Positions 36,167-43,742 of a stretch of DNA of 64,000 nucleotides are shown in pieces. Origin of the DNA: Finegoldia magna ATCC 29328 (GTDB lineage: Bacteria; Bacillota; Clostridia; Tissierellales; Peptoniphilaceae); NCBI RefSeq assembly GCF_000010185.1, contig NC_010376.1, positions 496,001 to 560,000 on the forward strand. The letters are read 5' to 3'. Made by a program: the position numbers and the translations under genes. The first letter of the stretch is position 1. Every line of letters begins with the position of its first letter. The notes under the pieces were generated by a model. The model saw only the letters and a list, made by a program, of their open reading frames with translations, ran no database searches and had not been told where the DNA came from.

Positions 36167-37402
36167 TTAGTTACCTTGTTTTTTAGTTTTTTCTAAAAAG
36201 TCGTATAGTGTATTGGATAAATCCTTACCTTTGATTCTACAAAGTCCACCGTAACTACACGAAATTTCATCAAATTTTGTAACTCTGTCTTGTCTAATTC
36301 CAGGACCTGCTATTAAAACTGGAACAGGATCTCCACTGTGTTCCATTCTTTCGCATGGAGTAGAGTGGTCTGCTGTAACGGCTATTATTGTGTTTTCTAA
36401 ATTAGCTTCTAATAAAAGACCGATAAACTTATCAAAAACCTCAACAGCTTGTGCTTTTTTCTCTGGATTTCCATCGTGACCAAAAAGGTCTGTTGCTTTT
36501 AAGTTTACTAGAACAAAGTCATGATCTTTCAATGCATCAATCGCCATTTGAGCCTTTGCATTAACATCTGTATCAATATTTCCAGTCATTGTTGGAGCTG
36601 TTAATGCTGTGAAACCAGCCAAACGAGCGACTCCCAAGACTGTTCCTTCGGCAGCAACACATGCACCTTTAATATTTAGCTTTTCAGAAATTTTTTCCAA
36701 TTTAGGCATTATTCCGGCTCCTCTTGTAAGAATAAAGTTAGCAGGTAAAAGCCCTTTGGATATTCTTTCTTCATTCACAGAATGTTTTGATAAAATTTCA
36801 TTTGCCTTTAATAAAAATTTGTTCACAATTTCTGCTGTGAAAATTGAGTCAGGTTTACCGTCTTTTGACTGACATTTTTTGTAGTTTACATCAACTCCAG
36901 CAACTTTAGGATCGGTGTCAGTAATATTTGCAGAAAGTCCTGGACCTCTTAGAATTAAAACGGCTCTGTGTTCAGTCGCTTCTTTAAAAATAACTTTTAT
37001 CCCATCAATTTCTATGTTATTTAATGATTGAGCTAACAGATTAGTGTTTTCTCTAATTCTTCCAGCTCTTCTGTCTACAACACACAGATTTTCATTTACA
37101 GTTGCAAAGTTTGATCTGAAAGCAACATCTCCTGCTTGCAATTCAATTTCTCTACCAAAGGCTTCAATAGGTCCTCGGCCTGGATAGTCTTCTAATCCAT
37201 ATCCAAACAAAATCATGTGGCCAAGATCTGTTCCAACAGGAATTCCTGCTCCATGAACATCCATTATTCCTGTTGTTCCCACAGATGCTAATTTATCTAA
37301 GTTTGGAGTGGAGGCATACTCTAATGGAGTCTTGCCTCCTAAAATTTCACAAGGTCTGTCGCCGACGCCGTCTGCAACAGCTAGTATAACTTTTCTATTC
37401 AT
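36167..37402 (-). CDS. apgM: Cofactor-independent phosphoglycerate mutase, archaeal ApgM type
   Basis: A 411-residue alkaline-phosphatase-superfamily enzyme. It opens with KVILAVADGVGDRP and contains GKTPLEYASTPNLDKLA, GTDLGHMILFGY and GRGPIEAFG, as in the ApgM group, and later NLKATDLFGHDGN, TADHSTPCE and SGDPVP metal-site segments. It would interconvert 2- and 3-phosphoglycerate. It lies 19 bases after a DASS anion transporter rather than in a glycolytic operon. A role linked to an imported phosphorylated or carboxylated substrate is possible. AGGAG is upstream of ATG. Confidence 0.9.
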   Translation of the reverse strand: MNRKVILAVADGVGDRPCEILGGKTPLEYASTPNLDKLASVGTTGIMDVHGAGIPVGTDLGHMILFGYGLEDYPGRGPIEAFGREIELQAGDVAFRSNFATVNENLCVVDRRAGRIRENTNLLAQSLNNIEIDGIKVIFKEATEHRAVLILRGPGLSANITDTDPKVAGVDVNYKKCQSKDGKPDSIFTAEIVNKFLLKANEILSKHSVNEERISKGLLPANFILTRGAGIMPKLEKISEKLNIKGACVAAEGTVLGVARLAGFTALTAPTMTGNIDTDVNAKAQMAIDALKDHDFVLVNLKATDLFGHDGNPEKKAQAVEVFDKFIGLLLEANLENTIIAVTADHSTPCERMEHSGDPVPVLIAGPGIRQDRVTKFDEISCSYGGLCRIKGKDLSNTLYDFLEKTKKQGN

Positions 37403-37421
37403 ATATTCTCCTTAATGACAT

Positions 37422-38873
37422 TTAAAATATTATTTGATAATACGTAAAGTATAAAAGTGAAATAACTACTGATCCAATGAAACAAGTTATTAAACCAAGT
37501 TTTAGCTCGTCTTTTACATCAAAATATCCAAGACTCAAGTACAAAGCATTGACTTTTGAGTGAGGTGGTAGAGTCAAAGTGTAGGCAATACCGAAAGAGC
37601 AAGCCATTGCCAAAGGAACAGGGTCGATATTTAAAGATTGTGCTAAAGTTATGATTGTTGGAATCAATATTGTAGCTCTTACTGTTTTTGTTGTAAATAT
37701 CAAGTGACTGAAAATAGTTATAAAAATAAGTATTACAGCAACTAGATTAGGGTTTAAAGTGTTAAGACCGATTTTTTCGACAAAGTTTTGAATAATAAAA
37801 CTTGCTCCGCCAGAATCATTAAATGCGTTACCAATAGCATACGCTCCAGCTGAGAAAATCATTAAGTTCCATTTAATATTTGCTTGCTTCCAATCAATAA
37901 CACCAACTTTAGGAAGTAAACAAACAAGCATACTTATCACCGCTGTTTGTTCAGTTGAAATACTGAAACCGAATAATTTTTCTTGGTAGTTACCAGTCGC
38001 CCAAGAAAGTAGTGTAAGGGCAAATATAATCGCAGTCTTTTTTTCAGCGATAGTCATTGGACCAAGATCTATTAGTTGTTTTTTCAATATTTCCTTAGTT
38101 GATTCTCCACCAATATTCAAGTCTTTAATGTGATATAGTTTATAGCCAGCTATAAAAGCTATCAAACCTGTGATTAAAACTTGAGGCAAAGAACCTAAAA
38201 GCCAATCCATATAACCTAACTTTGATCCAGTCATTTTGTTTATAAATCCTATAGCTAAAAGTTGACTGGAAGTTGCTGTTATGACCATAGAAGTTGCCAA
38301 GTGGTTGTTCATAACTCCTTGCAAAGTTATCAATCTACCAAAATTACTTTCTCCAGGAACTTGCTCATAGACTTCTAATAAAATCATAATAATTGGAATT
38401 AGTAACGCAGCCCTGGCACTTGTTGATGGAATGAAAAATGCTAGAATAAAGTTAACTAACATTAGGGAAATTAAAGTTCCCTTTGGAGTCTTGCCAAATT
38501 TGGTAAGCATTGACAATGCCAAACGCTTGCCGAGATTTGTTTCGTTAATAGCAGAAGTTAATACAAATGCAGCTACCATTAACCAAATAATATCGTAGCC
38601 CAATGCTCCAAATGTGACCTTTTGTTTTTCAACCGCTCCTATCATAGGTAAAAGTAAAATTCCAATAATCGAAGTTTGATAAATTGGAATTGGCTGAGCT
38701 ACCCACATAATAAGGGCGAATACAAAAACTGCTAGAGATTTTTGTGCCTCTGGAGTCATACCTTTCGGAGTAGGCATCAACATTAGTACAAAAAATAAAA
38801 TTACAGCAATTATGCCGCCGATTTTTGCACTAGTTGAAGTTTTTTTCTTACTTGCTGATGATTTCGTTTTCAT
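37422..38873 (-). CDS. SLC13/DASS family sodium:anion symporter
   Basis: A 483-residue polytopic carrier with about eleven to twelve membrane segments. It has family signatures: the SNT-like region FFIPSTSARAALLIPI and the second half TKTVRATILIPTIITLAQ, plus the GIAYTLTLPPHSKVNALYLS loop. Members import di- or tricarboxylates, sulfate or phosphorylated acids with Na+. The substrate is unknown. It probably forms an operon with apgM and is divergent from a LysR regulator, which should control it. A promoter with TTGTGT-N17-TATAAT lies 33 nt upstream. Confidence 0.9.
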   Translation of the reverse strand: MKTKSSASKKKTSTSAKIGGIIAVILFFVLMLMPTPKGMTPEAQKSLAVFVFALIMWVAQPIPIYQTSIIGILLLPMIGAVEKQKVTFGALGYDIIWLMVAAFVLTSAINETNLGKRLALSMLTKFGKTPKGTLISLMLVNFILAFFIPSTSARAALLIPIIMILLEVYEQVPGESNFGRLITLQGVMNNHLATSMVITATSSQLLAIGFINKMTGSKLGYMDWLLGSLPQVLITGLIAFIAGYKLYHIKDLNIGGESTKEILKKQLIDLGPMTIAEKKTAIIFALTLLSWATGNYQEKLFGFSISTEQTAVISMLVCLLPKVGVIDWKQANIKWNLMIFSAGAYAIGNAFNDSGGASFIIQNFVEKIGLNTLNPNLVAVILIFITIFSHLIFTTKTVRATILIPTIITLAQSLNIDPVPLAMACSFGIAYTLTLPPHSKVNALYLSLGYFDVKDELKLGLITCFIGSVVISLLYFTYYQIIF

Positions 38874-38905
38874 AATTTTACCAACCTTTCTAAATTGTTA
38901 GCTTA

Positions 38906-38934
38906 ATTATATTACACGGATAACTATAACACAA
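38906..38934 (-). promoter_or_regulatory. Promoter of the DASS transporter-apgM unit
   Basis: Minus strand TTGTGT (38934-38929), 17-bp spacer, TATAAT (38911-38906). ATAAC repeats on the plus strand (38920-38930) overlap the -35 and may be regulator contacts. Confidence 0.6.
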
Positions 38935-38955
38935 TTCGATTTTATTCTTAAAACA

Positions 38956-38973
38956 ATAACATTATGTTATAAT
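38956..38973 (+). promoter_or_regulatory. LysR-type box overlapping the lysR extended -10
   Basis: Perfect 7-1-7 palindrome ATAACAT-T-ATGTTAT (38956-38970), which fits the T-N11-A LysR box. Its right arm is part of the extended -10 TGTTATAAT (38965-38973) of the lysR gene, suggesting autorepression. Confidence 0.65.
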
Positions 38974-39001
38974 AGATTTAGAAAAATTTAGAGGTGAACA
39001 A

Positions 39002-39901
39002 ATGGATATTAGCAAATTAGAATCTTTTTTAGTTTTAGCAGACTGCAAAAGTTTTACTAAAACAGCAGAACTTAGGTATTTATCTCAGCCGGCAATAAGT
39101 AAACACATAGATAGTTTGGAGCAGGAACTCGGCGTATTTTTATTCGATAGAAATGGTAAAACTGTTAGCCTCACAATACAGGGAAGACATTTCATAAAAT
39201 ATGCAGAATCTATAGTTAAAATATATCAAAAATCACAAGAACTAATTAGACAAATTGAAGATCTCAACCAAGGAACACTTTACTTTGGTTCAACAAACTT
39301 TATAGGAATTTATCTGATGCCAAAATTTATTAAAGCCTTCCAAGACAAATACCCAAAGATTAATGTAAATATGACAGTTGGCTCCTCAAAAGACCTATTT
39401 AAAAAACTCGAAAAAAATGAAATTGAATTTGTATTTTTGTCTCATTATGTAAAAATTGACACAAACAAATATATTTCCAAGCCATTTTTTACAGATGAAA
39501 TGGTGTTGGTGGTAAGTAGTAAAAACAAACTGGCAGAAAAATCTACATGCAGTCTCTCAGACATAAAAGATCAAGTATTTATTACAAAATCACAAACATC
39601 TTCTCTATATAAATTTTTAGAATCTTGCGTTGTTGATGTAAAATTTAAAAAAGAACTTATAATAGATAATCAAGAAGCAATAAAAAAAGCAGTTGTAGAA
39701 AATGCAGGAGTTTCTATTATGTCAAAAAAATCAGCTCAACTAGAAGAGGAAGCTGGACTAATAAAGTGCATAAAAATTGTAGATTGCGATTTCAAAAGAC
39801 AAATAAACCTAGTTTATGATAAAAATTTACACATAACTCCAGCAGGCCAAGCCTTTTTTGATGTCTTGGATACCTTTAATAATCTTGAATTAGGAAAATA
39901 A
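39002..39901 (+). CDS. LysR family transcriptional regulator
   Basis: A 299-residue LysR protein. The N-terminal winged HTH shows FLVLADCKSFTKTAELRYLSQPAISKHIDSLEQELGVFLFDR (about 8-49). Residues 90-299 form the co-inducer-binding domain (GTLYFGSTNFIGIYLMPKFIKAF). It probably senses the substrate of the divergent DASS transporter and activates that unit, while binding the palindrome over its own promoter. AGAGGTG precedes ATG. Confidence 0.93.
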   Translation: MDISKLESFLVLADCKSFTKTAELRYLSQPAISKHIDSLEQELGVFLFDRNGKTVSLTIQGRHFIKYAESIVKIYQKSQELIRQIEDLNQGTLYFGSTNFIGIYLMPKFIKAFQDKYPKINVNMTVGSSKDLFKKLEKNEIEFVFLSHYVKIDTNKYISKPFFTDEMVLVVSSKNKLAEKSTCSLSDIKDQVFITKSQTSSLYKFLESCVVDVKFKKELIIDNQEAIKKAVVENAGVSIMSKKSAQLEEEAGLIKCIKIVDCDFKRQINLVYDKNLHITPAGQAFFDVLDTFNNLELGK

Positions 39902-39903
39902 AA

Positions 39904-39932
39904 AAGAGATAACTCACAACGAGTTATCTCTT
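39904..39932. terminator. Bidirectional terminator between lysR and the 39951 gene
   Basis: A perfect 12-bp stem AAGAGATAACTC/GAGTTATCTCTT with a 5-nt loop. The T tail is better on the minus strand. It shares ACGAGTTATCTCTT with the arcAB terminator. Confidence 0.82.
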
Positions 39933-39950
39933 AATTTAATTATTGAATTA

Positions 39951-40460
39951 TTAGAAAGCTTTGAATCTTTCTACTTTATCCTTGTCGATTCCATGTTTTT
40001 CATTATAAGTCATTTTTGTTGTACTAATCATGAATGGAACGCCATCGATTTTACGAGCTTCTAAGAAGTTTACTACTTTTGAGTAGTCTCCAGAAGTTTT
40101 TCCACCCTTTTTCATTATTTTCATAATTGAGTATGGGTGTTCTGGTTCTTTAATTGTGATTAGTGAAGAATTTGGTTTATCGAATGCTTTTTGAACGATA
40201 TCTTCGAATTCTTCAGTGTCGATACCAGGAATTAAATAGTATTCAGCATCTTCGTCAATGCTTTCTAATCCTTTAACTTGTACTGATTTGAATTGTTTCT
40301 TAGCAATTCCCATCATAATAGCTAATAATTGTCTGATTCCTGTTGATCTATGTCCTGAGATAATAATATTTTCGTGGTTTTCAATTGCTTTTTCGATGAA
40401 TTCTGCTTGTTGTTCATCTAAGAATTCTGAATCCACAAATCTTTGTATCATTGGATGCAT
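39951..40460 (-). CDS. Degenerate VirB11/CpaF-like ATPase fragment, function unknown
   Basis: A 169-residue protein whose first half follows the pattern of type II/IV secretion ATPases: FLDEQQAEFIEKAIENHENIIISG, as in CpaF before its P-loop. The expected GGTGSGKT is replaced by GHRSTGIR (36-43), so the Walker lysine and Thr are missing and ATP hydrolysis is unlikely. ITIKEPEHPYS resembles a Walker-B-like region. The usual N-terminal domain and the rest of the ATPase core are absent. It has an AGGAGG ribosome site and its own terminator, so it looks expressed rather than decayed. It may be a repurposed binding protein. Confidence 0.6.
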   Translation of the reverse strand: MHPMIQRFVDSEFLDEQQAEFIEKAIENHENIIISGHRSTGIRQLLAIMMGIAKKQFKSVQVKGLESIDEDAEYYLIPGIDTEEFEDIVQKAFDKPNSSLITIKEPEHPYSIMKIMKKGGKTSGDYSKVVNFLEARKIDGVPFMISTTKMTYNEKHGIDKDKVERFKAF

Positions 40461-40540
40461 AAAAATCCTCCTTATGTTTGATTTAATATCAATAATATTC
40501 TATCACATATTCAATAAAATATCATACTATTTTATTAATT

Positions 40541-41662
40541 CTAATTTTCTAGTTCTATAATATCTTTTAGGCCGTCAGTGTATTTGATGTCGTTGTTTTC
40601 AAATACCCAGAATGCTTCCACTCCGTCTAATGAATCCACTAATTTTCTTCCTTCGTCATAATTCATAACGAATACTGTTGTAGATAGGAAATCTGCAAGT
40701 CCCGAATCTTTTGTGACGATAGTCACAGATTTGAAATGATTTGCAGGATTTAGTGTATCTGGATCGATTATGTGGTGGTATTTTTTGTTATTGTAAACGT
40801 AAAATCTTTGGTAATCACCACTTGTAACCATGGATGTTGAGCCAGGTATTTTCAAAATTGCTACATATTGTTTGTCTGGTTCTTCATTCAAATTAGGGTT
40901 TTGGATTGCAACTACCCAGCTGTCTTTTCCTTTTATAATTGGAGTACCAATAGTTCGTACGTTTCCACCTGCTGAAATTATTCCGGATTTTAGTCCACGT
41001 TTTTCTAATTCTTGTGCTATTTTTTCTGTGGCAAATCCTTTTGCAGTAGCGCCTAAATCTAGTCTTGAATCCTTATCCTTTAAGAAAACTGTGCTGTTTT
41101 TTTCATCCAACACGATATTGTCGATACTTGTGTGAAGATTTTTTTCTTTTAAAACATCTTGTGAAGGTATTTTAATAATTTTCTTTTCGAGAGCGTTGTC
41201 TCTGTATTCCTTCCACAAATCAGTTACAGAACCAAATGCAATGTTTGTTTTCTTATGGTATTTGGCATAATCTCCAACTGACAATTTGATTAAATCAAAC
41301 AAGTCTTTGTCGACTTTTACAGGTTTAACGCCTGCATTATCGTTGATTGTCTTCGCGTTATCTACGCCATCAAAATTTTCGTAAGTGCTGTATAGTTTGT
41401 GAAGTCTGTCAAATTCATCATTAATAAATTTTGAATATTGATTGAATTCTTTTTCAGTTTTAGTATACAAACTATATCTTATTACTGTGTCAAATTTGTC
41501 ATAAAGTGTGGCTTCGTGTTTCTCAAAATCTTTAGAAGAAGATACATCACTTTCTTTTACTTGTGGTGCTGGATCTTTTGCAACTGGTTTGTTTTCAGTT
41601 TTATTTTGAGAACAGCCAACTAACATAGTTAATGTTAAAAATACTAATAATAATTTTTTCAT
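40541..41662 (-). CDS. apbE: FAD:protein FMN transferase (ApbE-like lipoprotein)
   Basis: A 373-residue extracytoplasmic lipoprotein with lipobox LVGC (Cys17). ApbE motifs include DTVIRYSLY, LDLGATAKGFATEKIAQEL, SAGGNVRTIG, TSGDYQRFY and HHIIDPDTLNPA. It attaches FMN covalently to Thr/Ser of target flavoproteins, typically RnfG/NqrC subunits or extracellular reductases, and requires Mg2+. No such target is in the window. The start is supported by GTGGTGAT and a TATAAT at 41684-41679 on the minus strand. Confidence 0.93.
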   Translation of the reverse strand: MKKLLLVFLTLTMLVGCSQNKTENKPVAKDPAPQVKESDVSSSKDFEKHEATLYDKFDTVIRYSLYTKTEKEFNQYSKFINDEFDRLHKLYSTYENFDGVDNAKTINDNAGVKPVKVDKDLFDLIKLSVGDYAKYHKKTNIAFGSVTDLWKEYRDNALEKKIIKIPSQDVLKEKNLHTSIDNIVLDEKNSTVFLKDKDSRLDLGATAKGFATEKIAQELEKRGLKSGIISAGGNVRTIGTPIIKGKDSWVVAIQNPNLNEEPDKQYVAILKIPGSTSMVTSGDYQRFYVYNNKKYHHIIDPDTLNPANHFKSVTIVTKDSGLADFLSTTVFVMNYDEGRKLVDSLDGVEAFWVFENNDIKYTDGLKDIIELEN

Positions 41663-41757
41663 ATAATCACCACTTTATATTATATCAAATTTTAGAAAAA
41701 AGTTGACATCTTTGACTTATTTTAGCATTATATGCTTTTAAATTTCCTATTTTATAG

Positions 41758-41763
41758 TATAAT
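41758..41763 (+). promoter_or_regulatory. -10 element of the glmU operon
   Basis: TATAAT 29 nt before the glmU start. No convincing -35 at 17 bp (CTTTTA). Confidence 0.4.
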
Positions 41764-41792
41764 GGTAATGACAATTTTTTAGGAGATGAATA

Positions 41793-43157
41793 ATGAAGAA
41801 AGCTATTATACTTTCTGCCGGAGAAGGCACTAGAATGAAATCTCACAACTCAAAAGTTTTGCATAAACTTTTGAACAAGCCTATGATTGATTATGTCATG
41901 GATGCTTGTGATTTTGTGGATCAAAAGATAGTTGTCGGCGGAAATAATTACGATATTTTAAGAGAAAACTTAGATGAAAGTATTCATCTAGTAAAACAAA
42001 ATATAGGAGAAAATTATCCATATGGAACGGGATATGCCGTTAAATTGTGTTTGGATGAAATAAATGACGACGATAAAGTTATTATTTTAACAGGAGATAC
42101 TCCACTAATAAAGCAAGAGACGTTGAAGAAGTTTTTTGATTATCATGAACAACAAAATTCTGTTGCAACAGTTCTTACAAGTGAAATCGACGATCCATTT
42201 GGATATGGAAGAATTGTAAAAGACGAAAATGGCAATTTGCTTAAAATCGTTGAGCAAAAAGATTGCAATGATCAACAACTTTTAATAAAAGAATTCAACA
42301 GTGGAATGATGATAGTAAATGGCGATGTGTTGAAGATGTCAATCGAAAAAATCGACACAAATAATTCAAAAGGTGAAATGTATTTGACTGATATTTTCGA
42401 AATCATTAGAAAAGATGGCAAAATCATCAAAACTTTCAAACATTCTGATGTAAACGAAACTTACGGCATCAATACAAAAGCTCAATTGTATTTTTGCGAA
42501 GAAATTTTAAAACAAAGAGTTAATGAAAAGTTCATGGAAGATGGTGTTGTTATTTCTAATTCAGATTCTGTAATCATTGAACCGTCTGTAAAAATCGGAA
42601 GGGACACTGTGATTATTGGACCTTCAAGAATTTACGGAAGTACTGAAATAGGCTCTGATTGTTTGATTAAGGGAGATTGTGAAATCGTGGATTCCAAAAT
42701 CGATGACAATGTGGTTATTAAATCATCATACATTGAAAATTCTGTTGTAGGAAAGAACACAGACATCGGACCTTTCGCTCATTTGAGACCAAACAGCGTT
42801 TTAAAAGAAAATGTTCATATTGGAAACTTTGTTGAAATCAAAAACTCAACTGTTGGAAACAAAACAAAGGCAGGTCATTTGGCTTATGTTGGAGACAGCG
42901 ATTTGAAGGAAAATATCAACATCGGTTGCGGAGTGATTTTTGTGAATTACGACGGCAAAAACAAACACAGATCTGTTGTTGAAGACAATGTGTTTGTAGG
43001 TTCAAATTCAAATGTGATTGCTCCTGTAACTTTGAAAAAAGACAGCTTCATTGCTTGTGGAACTACAATTACTGAAGATGTTGAAGAAGGTGCACTTTCA
43101 ATTGGAAGAAGTCGCCAAGAAAATAAAAAAGATTGGGTTTATAAGAAAAAAAGATAG
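41793..43157 (+). CDS. glmU: Bifunctional GlcNAc-1-P uridyltransferase / GlcN-1-P acetyltransferase
   Basis: A 454-residue GlmU that makes UDP-GlcNAc for peptidoglycan and other glycans. The N-terminal nucleotidyltransferase has LSAGEGTRMKS (7-17) and LTGDTPL. The C-terminal left-handed beta-helix carries many hexapeptide repeats (VKIGRDTVIIGPS, IGPFAHLRPNS) and the acetyltransferase site near GHLAYVGDSD and NYDGKNKH. AGGAGATG precedes ATG. It leads glmU-pth-mfd-prsA. Confidence 0.97.
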   Translation: MKKAIILSAGEGTRMKSHNSKVLHKLLNKPMIDYVMDACDFVDQKIVVGGNNYDILRENLDESIHLVKQNIGENYPYGTGYAVKLCLDEINDDDKVIILTGDTPLIKQETLKKFFDYHEQQNSVATVLTSEIDDPFGYGRIVKDENGNLLKIVEQKDCNDQQLLIKEFNSGMMIVNGDVLKMSIEKIDTNNSKGEMYLTDIFEIIRKDGKIIKTFKHSDVNETYGINTKAQLYFCEEILKQRVNEKFMEDGVVISNSDSVIIEPSVKIGRDTVIIGPSRIYGSTEIGSDCLIKGDCEIVDSKIDDNVVIKSSYIENSVVGKNTDIGPFAHLRPNSVLKENVHIGNFVEIKNSTVGNKTKAGHLAYVGDSDLKENINIGCGVIFVNYDGKNKHRSVVEDNVFVGSNSNVIAPVTLKKDSFIACGTTITEDVEEGALSIGRSRQENKKDWVYKKKR

Positions 43158-43172
43158 AAATGGAATGATTAT

Positions 43173-43742
43173 ATGTATTTAATCGCAGGACTGGGTAATC
43201 CAGGAAGTAAATACGAATACACTAGACACAATGCCGGATTTATGGTTATAGATGATTTGGCAAAAAAATTGAATATTAAGGTGAACAAATTAAAGTTCAA
43301 ATCTTTGATTGGAGAGGGATTCATTGGAGACGAAAAGGTGATTTTGATGAAACCATCAACTTACATGAATGATTCAGGGAAAGCTATTTTAGATTGTTTT
43401 AATTATTATAATTTATCAGCAGAAAATCTTATTGTCATTTGTGATGACATTGATATTCCTTTCGGAACTATTAGGATAAAAAAGAAGGGCTCCGCTGGAA
43501 CTCACAATGGTTTAAAATCAATAATTTATCTTATTGAATCTCAAGATTTTGCAAGAATAAAAGTTTCTGTTGGTCAAAATGACAAATATGATTTGAAAGA
43601 TTTTGTGTTGTCACAATTTAGCAAGAAGGAATTCGAAGTTTTGGAAAAAGAAATTGACATGTCAAGTGATGCTGCTATCAAAATAGTAGAAGAAAATGTC
43701 GATTATGCTATGAATAACTTCAACGGGAAAAGCGTGATATGA
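43173..43742 (+). CDS. pth: Peptidyl-tRNA hydrolase
   Basis: A 189-residue Pth that recycles tRNA from stalled peptidyl-tRNA. Motifs GLGNPGSKYEYTRHNAGF with catalytic His20, KPSTYMNDSGKA, the catalytic-site Asp in VICDDIDIPFG, and GSAGTHNGLKSI are intact. It is followed by mfd with a 4-base overlap (ATGA). The glmU-pth-mfd order is conserved in Firmicutes. Confidence 0.96.
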   Translation: MYLIAGLGNPGSKYEYTRHNAGFMVIDDLAKKLNIKVNKLKFKSLIGEGFIGDEKVILMKPSTYMNDSGKAILDCFNYYNLSAENLIVICDDIDIPFGTIRIKKKGSAGTHNGLKSIIYLIESQDFARIKVSVGQNDKYDLKDFVLSQFSKKEFEVLEKEIDMSSDAAIKIVEENVDYAMNNFNGKSVI

